64,000 bases of DNA from Bugulina stolonifera (Eukaryota; Bryozoa; Gymnolaemata; Cheilostomatida; Bugulidae). Below are positions 51,901 to 60,869 of this stretch, piece by piece (positions within the stretch are counted from its first letter, which is position 1; every line of letters begins with the position of its first letter). The notes beneath the pieces are model-generated. The model was not told the origin of the DNA. It saw nothing but the letters and a program-made list of their open reading frames with translations, and made no database searches. The DNA is taken from the NCBI GenBank assembly GCA_935421135.1, contig OW285189.1, positions 1,350,179 to 1,414,178 of the forward strand, given 5' to 3'. The translations under genes and the position numbers were made by a program.

Positions 51901-54900
51901 TACATGTATACATGTAGTATATAGTGTAGAGTATATACATACAGTGTAATGTACATGTGTATAGTATATAGTATATACATGTATATGTAGTATATAGTGT
52001 AGAGTATATACATACAGTGTAATGTACATGTGTATAGTATATAGTATATACATGTACATGTAGTATATAGTGTAGAGTATATACATACAGTGTAATGTAC
52101 ATGTGTATAGTATATAGTATATACATGTACATGTAGTATATAGTGTAGAGTATATACATACAGTGTAATGTACATGTGTATAGTATATAGTATATACATG
52201 TATATGTAGTATATAGTGTAGAGTATATACATACAGTGTAATGTACATGTGTATAGTATATAGTATATACATGTATACATGTAGTATATAGTGTAGAGTA
52301 TATACATACAGTGTAATGTACATGTGTATAGTATATACATGTACATGTAGTATATAGTGTAGAGTATATACATACAGTGTAATGTACATGTGTATAGTAT
52401 ATAGTATATACATGTACATGTAGTATATAGTGTAGAGTATATACATACAGTGTAATGTACATGTGTATAGTATATAGTATATACATGTATACATGTAGTA
52501 TATAGTGTAGAGTATATACATACAGTGTAATGTACATGTGTATAGTATATAGTATATACATGTACATGTAGTATATAGTGTAGAGTATATACATACAGTG
52601 TAATGTACATGTGTATAGTATATAGTATATACATGTATACATGTAGTATATAGTGTAGAGTATATACATACAGTGTAATGTACATGTGTATAGTATATAG
52701 TATATACATGTATATGTAGTATATAGTGTAGAGTATATACATACAGTGTAATGTACATGTGTATAGTATATAGTATATACATGTATACATGTAGTATATA
52801 GTGTAGAGTATATACATACAGTGTAATGTACATGTGTATAGTATATAGTATATACATGTACATGTAGTATATAGTGTAGAGTATATACATACAGTGTAAT
52901 GTACATGTGTATAGTATATAGTATATACATGTACATGTAGTATATAGTGTAGAGTATATACATACAGTGTAATGTACATGTGTATAGTATATAGTATATA
53001 CATGTACATGTAGTATATAGTGTAGAGTATATACATACAGTGTAATGTACATGTGTATAGTATATAGTATATACATGTATATGTAGTATATAGTGTAGAG
53101 TATATACATACAGTGTAATGTACATGTGTATAGTATATAGTATATACATGTACATGTAGTATATAGTGTAGAGTATATACATACAGTGTAATGTACATGT
53201 GTATAGTATATAGTATATACATGTACATGTAGTATATAGTGTAGAGTATATACATACAGTGTAATGTACATGTGTATAGTATATAGTATATACATGTATA
53301 TGTAGTATATAGTGTAGAGTATATACATACAGTGTAATGTACATGTGTATAGTATATAGTATATACATGTATACATGTAGTATATAGTGTAGAGTATATA
53401 CATACAGTGTAATGTACATGTGTATAGTATATAGTATATACATGTACATGTAGTATATAGTGTAGAGTATATACATACAGTGTAATGTACATGTGTATAG
53501 TATATAGTATATACATGTACATGTAGTATATAGTGTAGAGTATATACATACAGTGTAATGTACATGTGTATAGTATATAGTATATACATGTACATGTAGT
53601 ATATAGTGTAGAGTATATACATACAGTGTAATGTACATGTGTATAGTATATAGTATATACATGTACATGTAGTATATAGTGTAGAGTATATACATACAGT
53701 GTAATGTACATGTGTATAGTATATAGTATATACATGTACATGTAGTATATAGTGTAGAGTATATACATACAGTGTAATGTACATGTGTATAGTATATAGT
53801 ATATACATGTACATGTAGTATATAGTGTAGAGTATATACATACAGTGTAATGTACATGTGTATAGTATATAGTATATACATGTATATGTAGTATATAGTG
53901 TAGAGTATATACATACAGTGTAATGTACATGTGTATAGTATATAGTATATACATGTATACATGTAGTATATAGTGTAGAGTATATACATACAGTGTAATG
54001 TACATGTGTATAGTATATAGTATATACATGTACATGTAGTATATAGTGTAGAGTATATACATACAGTGTAATGTACATGTGTATAGTATATAGTATATAC
54101 ATGTACATGTAGTATATAGTGTAGAGTATATACATACAGTGTAATGTACATGTGTATAGTATATAGTATATACATGTACATGTAGTATATAGTGTAGAGT
54201 ATATACATACAGTGTAATGTACATGTGTATAGTATATAGTATATACATGTACATGTAGTATATAGTGTAGAGTATATACATACAGTGTAATGTACATGTG
54301 TATAGTATATAGTATATACATGTACATGTAGTATATAGTGTAGAGTATATACATACAGTGTAATGTACATGTGTATAGTATATAGTATATACATGTACAT
54401 GTAGTATATAGTGTAGAGTATATACATACAGTGTAATGTACATGTGTATAGTATATAGTATATACATGTATATGTAGTATATAGTGTAGAGTATATACAT
54501 ACAGTGTAATGTACATGTGTATAGTATATAGTATATACATGTATACATGTAGTATATAGTGTAGAGTATATACATACAGTGTAATGTACATGTGTATAGT
54601 ATATAGTATATACATGTACATGTAGTATATAGTGTAGAGTATATACATACAGTGTAATGTACATGTGTATAGTATATAGTATATACATGTATACATGTAG
54701 TATATAGTGTAGAGTATATACATACAGTGTAATGTACATGTGTATAGTATATAGTATATACATGTACATGTAGTATATAGTGTAGAGTATATACATACAG
54801 TGTAATGTACATGTGTATAGTATATAGTGTATACATGTACATGTAGTATATAGTGTAGAGTATATACATACAGTGTAATGTACATGTGTATAGTATATAG

Positions 54901-57900
54901 TATATACATGTACATGTAGTATATAGTGTAGAGTATATACATACAGTGTAATGTACATGTGTATAGTATATAGTATGTACATGTACATGTAGTATATAGT
55001 GTAGAGTATATACATACAGTGTAATGTACATGTGTATAGTATATAGTATATACATGTATACATGTAGTATATAGTGTAGAGTATATACATACAGTGTAAT
55101 GTACATGTGTATAGTATATAGTATATACATGTACATGTAGTATATAGTGTAGAGTATATACATACAGTGTAATGTACATGTGTATAGTATATAGTATATA
55201 CATGTACATGTAGTATATAGTGTAGAGTATATACATACAGTGTAATGTACATGTGTATAGTATATAGTATATACATGTACATGTAGTATATAGTGTAGAG
55301 TATATACATACAGTGTAATGTACATGTATATACTATATACTATACACATGTACATGTAGTATATAGTGTAGAGTATATACATACAGTGTAATGTACATGT
55401 GTATAGTATATAGTATATACATGTACATGTAGTATATAGTGTAGAGTATATACATACAGTGTAATGTACATGTGTATAGTATATAGTATATACATGTATA
55501 CATGTAGTATATAGTGTAGAGTATATACATACAGTGTAATGTACATGTGTATAGTATATAGTATATACATGTATACATGTAGTATATAGTGTAGAGTATA
55601 TACATACAGTGTAATGTACATGTGTATAGTATATAGTATATACATGTACATGTAGTATATAGTGTAGAGTATATACATACAGTGTAATGTACATGTGTAT
55701 AGTATATAGTATATACATGTACATGTAGTATATAGTGTAGAGTATATACATACAGTGTAATGTACATGTGTATAGTATATAGTATATACATGTACATGTA
55801 GCATATAGTGTAGAGTATATACATACAGTGTAATGTACATGTGTATAGTATATAGTATATACATGTACATGTAGTATATAGTGTAGAGTATATACATACA
55901 GTGTAATGTACATGTGTATAGTATATAGTATATACATGTATATGTAGTATATAGTGTAGAGTATATACATACAGTGTAATGTACATGTGTATAGTATATA
56001 GTATATACATGTACATGTAGTATATAGTGTAGAGTATATACATACAGTGTAATGTACATGTGTATAGTATATAGTATATACATGTACATGTAGTATATAG
56101 TGTAGAGTATATACATACAGTGTAATGTACATGTGTATAGTATATAGTGTATACATGTACATGTAGTATATAGTGTAGAGTATATACATACAGTGTAATG
56201 TACATGTGTATAGTATATAGTATATACATGTACATGTAGTATATAGTGTAGAGTATATACATACAGTGTAATGTACATGTGTATAGTATATAGTATATAC
56301 ATGTACATGTAGTATATAGTGTAGAGTATATACATACAGTGTAATGTACATGTGTATAGTATATAGTATATACATGTACATGTAGTATATAGTGTAGAGT
56401 ATATACATACAGTGTAATGTACATGTGTATAGTATATAGTATATACATGTATACATGTAGTATATAGTGTAGAGTATATACATACAGTGTAATGTACATG
56501 TGTATAGTATATAGTATATACATGTACATGTAGTATATAGTGTAGAGTATATACATACAGTGTAATGTACATGTGTATAGTATATAGTATATACATGTAC
56601 ATGTAGTATATAGTGTAGAGTATATACATACAGTGTAATGTACATGTGTATAGTATATAGTATATACATGTACATGTAGTATATAGTGTAGAGTATATAC
56701 ATACAGTGTAATGTACATGTGTATAGTATATAGTATATACATGTACATGTAGTATATAGTGTAGAGTATATACATACAGTGTAATGTACATGTGTATAGT
56801 ATATAGTATATACATGTATATGTAGTATATAGTGTAGAGTATATACATACAGTGTAATGTACATGTGTATAGTATATAGTATATACATGTATACATGTAG
56901 TATATAGTGTAGAGTATATACATACAGTGTAATGTACATGTGTATAGTATATAGTATATACATGTACATGTAGTATATAGTGTAGAGTATATACATACAG
57001 TGTAATGTACATGTGTATAGTATATAGTATATACATGTATACATGTAGTATATAGTGTAGAGTATATACATACAGTGTAATGTACATGTGTATAGTATAT
57101 AGTATATACATGTATATGTAGTATATAGTGTAGAGTATATACATACAGTGTAATGTACATGTGTATAGTATATAGTATATACATGTACATGTAGTATATA
57201 GTGTAGAGTATATACATACAGTGTAATGTACATGTGTATAGTATATAGTATATACATGTATACATGTAGTATATAGTGTAGAGTATATACATACAGTGTA
57301 ATGTACATGTGTATAGTATATAGTATATACATGTACATGTAGTATATAGTGTAGAGTATATACATACAGTGTAATGTACATGTGTATAGTATATAGTATA
57401 TACATGTACATGTAGTATATAGTGTAGAGTATATACATACAGTGTAATGTACATGTGTATAGTATATAGTATATACATGTACATGTAGTATATAGTGTAG
57501 AGTATATACATACAGTGTAATGTACATGTGTATAGTATATAGTATATACATGTACATGTAGTATATAGTGTAGAGTATATACATACAGTGTAATGTACAT
57601 GTGTATAGTATATAGTGTATAATGTATACATGCTCACATGTAGAGCTTATGTAATTATATTATACAATTAACTAGATACAATATCTACATGTAATTAATT
57701 ATATGCAATTTCTCTGGACTCATATTCTGTATAATCCAAACTTACATGTACATGTTTTAATAATAATAGTTTTATAGTCTTGCTCTGGTTAAAATGTATA
57801 TTTTACATTGTAGAAACATAAGCATAATATGACTGGTGGCTCTTTATTTCAGGGACTCAACCATGATACAATGCTTACTGCTGCTAATGGAGACAAGTTT

Positions 57901-59305
57901 CCAGCTAAGAAGGTATTCTCCTATTCTCTCCAATTCTTTCGAGATCACGCTCTTGGTGAGCTGAGCGACCAATCAGGAGTGAGAATCATGAGTGACGATG
58001 TAAAGTGGGTGCTGACAGTTCCCGCTATCTGGAAACAACCAGCTAAACAATTCATGAGGGAAGCAGCCTATGAGGTAACATACAAACGTAGTAACCATAG
58101 ATAACCGTAGATAACCGTAACCGTAGATAACCGTAGATAACCGTAACCATAGATAACCGTAACCGTAGATAACCGTAACCATAGATGACCGTAGATAACC
58201 GTAACCATAGATAACCGTAACCGTAGATAACCGTAGATAACCGTAGATAACCATAGATAACCGTAACCGTAGATAACCGTAACCATAGATAACCGTAGAT
58301 AACCGTAACCGTAGATAACCGTAACCGTAGATAACCGTAACCATAGATAACCGTAGATAACCGTAACCATAGATAACCGTAACCGTAGATAACCGTAGAT
58401 AACCGTAACCGTAGATAACCGTAACCGTAGATAACCGTAACCATAGATAACCACCTAGTTAAGTATAGAATAGAATGCTTTGATGGTTATAACTCTGTAT
58501 GGCATGTAAAACTACACATAACCATTCAAACAGCATTTGTATCTCTTTTAAAGTGTTGTTATATATAGCTGAAGGAAAGATGGGAGTATTGTTATATATA
58601 GCTGAAGGACAGATGGGAGTATTGTTATATATAGCTGAAGGAAAGATGGGAGTATTGTTATATATAGCTGAAGGAAAGATGGGAGTATTGTTATATATAG
58701 CTGAAGGAAAGATGGTTCTCTTCGACCAGAAACTGTATCTTATTCCCTACATGCAGGGTCCCTATCGGACAAGGAGTTATGCTACCTTATGGCTATTCCT
58801 ATTGGAGTACTGTAGACCTATAATGTCTCCTCCTTACTGTGGTCTCACATAAACCATTCACATAAAATATATAGTTCAGATAACTAGCACATTGCTCTAA
58901 CAGCTATCTGAATCATATCAGAAGAATGGTGCATGTTATTATCATTGAGTGAGCCACCTTTCCATCCACTATATATCTGGCGTCAGTGCTTTGGCCCATT
59001 AGTCACCATATATCGCAAATACATGATCTCCTATGTCAACTTTTGAAAGCATAGTTTGATCAAATACAGTAGTTAGACTAAGGTTCCCTGTTTACAGGCA
59101 GGGTTGGCATCTCCAGAGCACCCTGAACAGCTGGTCATAGCATTAGAGCCTGAGGCTGCCTCTATATATTGTCGAAGGTTACGGATGAGTCAGCTGGTAC
59201 CAGACACCCCACCCGCTCTACAGCCCCTCACTCTGGAGAGGAACAAGAAGCTAATAGAGGTTCCTGAGGTGGTTGAGGACAGGATCGGAGACCATCTACA
59301 GACAG
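33932..59305 (+). CDS. HSPA12A: HSPA12-like atypical Hsp70 family protein, N-terminal two thirds
   Basis: Eight plus-strand exons with matching phases: 33932-34009, 34188-34362, 37336-37475, 39869-40281, 44902-45237, 47026-47116, 57853-58074, 59098-59305. Exons 5-8 are unmistakably HSPA12: the nucleotide-binding phosphate-1 loop [16 protein letters not shown], then [45 protein letters not shown] and [18 protein letters not shown]. Exons 1-4 add about 270 residues of Pro/Ser-rich, basic sequence with PPPPKP runs, much longer than the usual short HSPA12 leader. The ATG at 33932 directly follows TTTAG, so a non-coding exon may precede it. HSPA12 proteins are cytosolic ATP-binding Hsp70 relatives. 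The later exons (phosphate-2 loop, adenosine site, C-terminus) are absent: after the phase-1 donor at 59306 the sequence changes character. The gene is therefore cut by the edge, by an insertion, or by an assembly join. Confidence 0.9.
34421..34558. repeat. 32-bp minisatellite, four copies (HSPA12 intron 2)
   Basis: The unit contains CATGTAGGTATAGATAGCCA. It begins about 60 bp after the exon 2 donor. Confidence 0.9.
34572..34745. repeat. 34-bp minisatellite, about five copies (HSPA12 intron 2)
   Basis: The unit contains GCAGGTACTTTAGAATGCGT with GATGACAGTCTAT. The copies are diverged. Confidence 0.8.
35288..35353. repeat. 8-bp microsatellite (ACAATAAT)n
   Basis: About eight perfect copies in HSPA12 intron 2. 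Confidence 0.9.
35721..35972. repeat. 29-35-bp minisatellite (HSPA12 intron 2)
   Basis: About eight copies of TGTATGCAACACTTATATAT plus ACCTGTTACG; some carry an extra ACATGT. It is open in several frames on both strands as a by-product. Confidence 0.9.
36626..36842. repeat. 29-bp minisatellite, about seven copies (HSPA12 intron 2)
   Basis: The unit ATATCAGGCTATATTTGATG plus AAGGTCTGC is nearly identical between copies, with decay only at the right end. Confidence 0.9.
38339..38563. repeat. (AGCAGT)n trinucleotide-type repeat, HSPA12 intron 3
   Basis: About 25 AGCAGT hexamers, preceded by AGC-rich and followed by GGTAGT-rich variants. It reads as poly-Ser, poly-Val/Ala or poly-Leu depending on frame, but sits within an intron and has no other coding support. 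Confidence 0.9.
40612..40806. repeat. 22-24-bp minisatellite (HSPA12 intron 4)
   Basis: About eight copies of ATATATACAGTGTGTGTACA with CATGC/CATGT variants. Confidence 0.9.
40880..41178 (-). repeat. tRNA-derived SINE
   Basis: On the minus strand the head (from 41178) has a Pol III A box TGGCTTAATGG and B box GGTTCAACTCC at tRNA spacing. A pairable anticodon-type stem (ACCTT/AAGGT) lies between them, but there is no T before the presumed anticodon, so it is not a working tRNA. The body contains TTAGGAAGGGCATCCAGCC, which resembles the conserved core of widespread MetaSINE-type elements. The 3' end and target duplication are not defined. Confidence 0.75.
41816..42441. repeat. 21-bp minisatellite, about 30 near-identical copies (HSPA12 intron 4)
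   Basis: The unit TACCTACCGGTTCAATACGT plus one G is almost invariant. Only the two leftmost and one rightmost copies carry substitutions (ACTGG, CAACACG). At seven codons per unit it is open in several frames (VPTGSIR in one), but it lies in an intron. Confidence 0.95.
42580..43307 (-). mobile_element. Solo LTR, copy 2, with ATAT target duplication (HSPA12 intron 4)
   Basis: Bounded by TGTAATGG on the left and CCATTACA on the right (inverted termini), with ATAT on both sides (42576-42579, 43308-43311). It aligns along its length with copy 1 at 22961, for example CCTATGAGTGGT, CATTACATGA and GGGTATAAAA. On the minus strand a TATA-like motif near 42935 precedes an AATAAG near 42880. A 4-bp duplication and TG...CA ends fit Gypsy- or ERV-type LTRs. 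No internal coding region remains. Confidence 0.75.
46412..46428. repeat. Poly-C tract
   Basis: A run of about 18 C within HSPA12 intron 5. Confidence 0.9.
46766..47020. repeat. About 43-bp minisatellite ending at the exon 6 acceptor
   Basis: About six copies of GTAGTATATGTATATCATAT plus GCTACTACTATATTATAGCAGGGT. The final copy merges into the splice acceptor of HSPA12 exon 6 (TTGTAG, exon from 47026). Confidence 0.9.
47262..47584. repeat. 8-bp microsatellite (ATTCCAGT)n
   Basis: About 38 copies of ATTCCAGT with a few ATTGCAGT and CTTCCAGT variants, in HSPA12 intron 6. Eight is not a multiple of three, so plus-strand frames rotate through the same peptide register. Confidence 0.95.
49167..49196. 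repeat. In-place inverted 30-bp block (site 1)
   Basis: A block bounded by ACATGT on both sides is the exact reverse complement of the normal block. Identical events lie at 49680-49709, 49899-49928 and 55322-55351. Confidence 0.9.
51729..51761. repeat. Hybrid palindromic block in the 73-bp array
   Basis: The left half is in the inverted orientation and the right half is normal. This gives 15-bp arms (ACATGTATATACTAT and its complement) around a 3-base centre. Confidence 0.85.
58085..58452. repeat. ATAACCGTAG / ATAACCGTAACC array at the exon 7 donor
   Basis: About 30 alternating 10- and 16-bp units built from ATAACCGTA, some with CCATAG. It starts about ten bases after the HSPA12 exon 7 donor (GAG|GTAACA at 58075), whose own sequence resembles the unit. 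The minus strand reads TTACGG-like words. Confidence 0.95.
58550..58712. repeat. 33-bp minisatellite, about five copies (HSPA12 intron 7)
   Basis: The unit TTATATATAGCTGAAGGAAA plus GATGGGAGTATTG is eleven codons long, so one plus-strand frame remains open. It lies between coding exons with no splice-site support. Confidence 0.9.
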
Positions 59306-59673
59306 GTGAGAAAATACTATGGGATTTCAGGCTAAACAGTGAATCATGGAACTATCTCATGCTCCGGCAGGAGCACATGCTGCGTGGTTAGTCAGCTGAA
59401 GTTTCAGTTACCCACTAGTAGTATAGTCAGTGCAGATCTACACAGACACCCGGCCCTTTCCGCGTCGTATTAGCCCTAGATCCAAAAACTCCCCGGGCGG
59501 ACGACCACCCCACCCGTCCTCTCGCCCCTCCTCTCCCCTAAACCTCACTCTATGTGCAAAGCCCTAGAACCTACTCCCCCCCATCGCGGGTGGGGTTTCA
59601 AAAACCTCATCGGCTGTTCCGCGGAACCCAGTCTAAAGAGCAAACCCCTCGCCCCGTCCCACGGCTCGGGCGA

Positions 59674-59701
59674 GGGGGCGCGCGCGTACGCGCGCGCCCC
59701 C
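59674..59701. repeat. Perfect 28-bp GC palindrome
   Basis: GGGGGCGCGCGCG followed by TA and its complement: 14-bp perfect arms, all G/C except the central TA. Confidence 0.95.
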
Positions 59702-60361
59702 CCGCCCCGCGAACCCCACCCGTCCTCCCTCCACCCGTCCCCGCCCCTCCCCACCCCTCCCCACCCCAAACCCCTCCGCCTCGCCCTCCGCCTCGCGGCG
59801 GTTCTCGTTCGCGAGTCCAGCCGTGGTCCCACGCCGCCCTCCCCCCGCCCATCCCCCGCCCCTCCCCCGCCCTCCCGCCCCAACGACCCGTCGCGACCCT
59901 CGCGGGCGGACCGTCGGCTGGAGTAGGGTGAAGCGAAGGAAAATACGGGTTAGAGTAATGATAGGCTACACCCGTGCGGAGTGCCCGTGCAGAGTTTACG
60001 ACGCTGACTATACTACTATAAAAAACTTACCGAGTGGTGGTGGTGGTGCTTCCGGATGATTTCTTCGCCGGGGACTGTTGAGACTGAACTGGTCGGGGTG
60101 ACACCGCACTCGCGCGCTCCTCCGTTCGAGCGCCCCCGGACCTTCGATGAAAGACTCGCGTCTTAACCCTCATTTTCCCCGGACCCTCCCCTAGGGGAAT
60201 CGCCCGTCCCCGTGACGAGCGGCGAGAGAAAGTGAAGGCGGTGGCTCTTCCGCGCTTCAAACCGTAGACTTCGCGAGGAGGTTAGCCGACGACATCATCG
60301 CTCGGAGGGGTAGAAATAGAAATAGATAAACGGGATAGATGGATGCTTGTCTTCTCATCGC

Positions 60362-60366
60362 CATCG

Positions 60367-60430
<64 letters not shown>
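60362..60430. repeat. (CAT)n microsatellite
   Basis: About 22 CAT/ATC triplets. It reads as poly-Met or poly-Asp in some minus-strand frames without other coding support. Confidence 0.95.
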
Positions 60431-60434
<4 letters not shown>

Positions 60435-60690
60435 CAAATAGACCCGCCTCTACGATGATGTCGTTGACTCGCCACCAATTTCTTTGACCACCGCGTCCAC
60501 TTTCCCCCGGGTAGCAAACTCCGATAGGGAGAGAGCGCATCGTGCGCGTGCGATGTCACCCCCCACCTACGAATGAAGACAATAGAAGAAATGTGAACTG
60601 ATAAGGGGTGAGTATGAGCGGAAGCTGCGCTAGTATCGTCTACCCCTTTGGTTTGGAGAGGTAAATGGTTTTTAATGTATTAGCTAGTGT

Positions 60691-60696
60691 TTTATT
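60691..60696 (-). promoter_or_regulatory. Candidate polyadenylation signal for the polymerase gene
   Basis: AATAAA on the minus strand, about 175 bases after the stop codon at 60870. A small stem (CTCCGT / ACGGAG, 60727-60732 and 60740-60745) lies between them. Confidence 0.45.
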
Positions 60697-60869
60697 GCTC
60701 GGTTTTAAGGCTACAACCGGTAAACCCTCCGTTTTGAGGACGGAGACCCCTTACAATAGAGAGTGAATGTGAAAAAAATTATACGGGTATATGTACAAGG
60801 GTTATGATGCACTGTTCGTTTACTCTCCAATTTATCGAATGAAGTAGTCTCATCTCCGAGAAATCAGTA

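Larger units (their letters stand above)
47673..57619. repeat. Giant 73-bp satellite array, about 135 copies, in HSPA12 intron 6
   Basis: The consensus unit contains AGTATATACATGTACATGTA, GTATATAGTGTAGAGTATAT and ACATACAGTGTAATGTACAT. Three main variants differ at one spot: CATGTACATG (73 bp), CATGTATATG (73 bp) and CATGTATACATG (75 bp). Two units lack seven bases (near 50858 and 52328). Four units carry a 30-bp block in reverse orientation, and one carries a hybrid. The consensus lacks TTA, CTA and TCA, so the minus strand is open in all three frames for thousands of bases. This is a sequence by-product with no support as a gene. The array occupies nearly the whole intron between HSPA12 exons 6 and 7. 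Confidence 0.97.
59306..60869. other. Compositional break and GC-rich, C-skewed non-coding DNA
   Basis: From about 59446 the sequence switches from AT-rich to strongly GC-rich. Between 59500 and 59900 it is C-rich on the plus strand (CCCCTCC/CCCACCC words). No HSPA12 exon is found. It contains a 28-bp palindrome (59674-59701) and a (CAT)n tract (60362-60430). A minus-strand frame at 60031-60260, rich in Arg and Ser, ends at a good GTAAGT donor (60030-60025); it could be an exon of an unknown gene, but support is thin. The 3' part adjoins the polymerase gene. Confidence 0.6.

Noticed and set aside
47659..57637. Open frames of up to about 2,555 residues on the minus strand (Tyr/Ile/His/Thr-rich)
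   Set aside because: They exist in all three frames simultaneously because the 73-bp satellite unit lacks stop words; the peptide is the unit translated in rotation. The region is an intron of a plus-strand gene.
59545..59931. Pro/Arg-rich and Gly/Arg-rich 110-125-residue frames
   Set aside because: Overlapping frames on both strands in a C-skewed low-complexity block; no splice sites or motifs.
60257..60559. Poly-Met containing open frame
   Set aside because: Created by the (CAT)n tract read on the minus strand.
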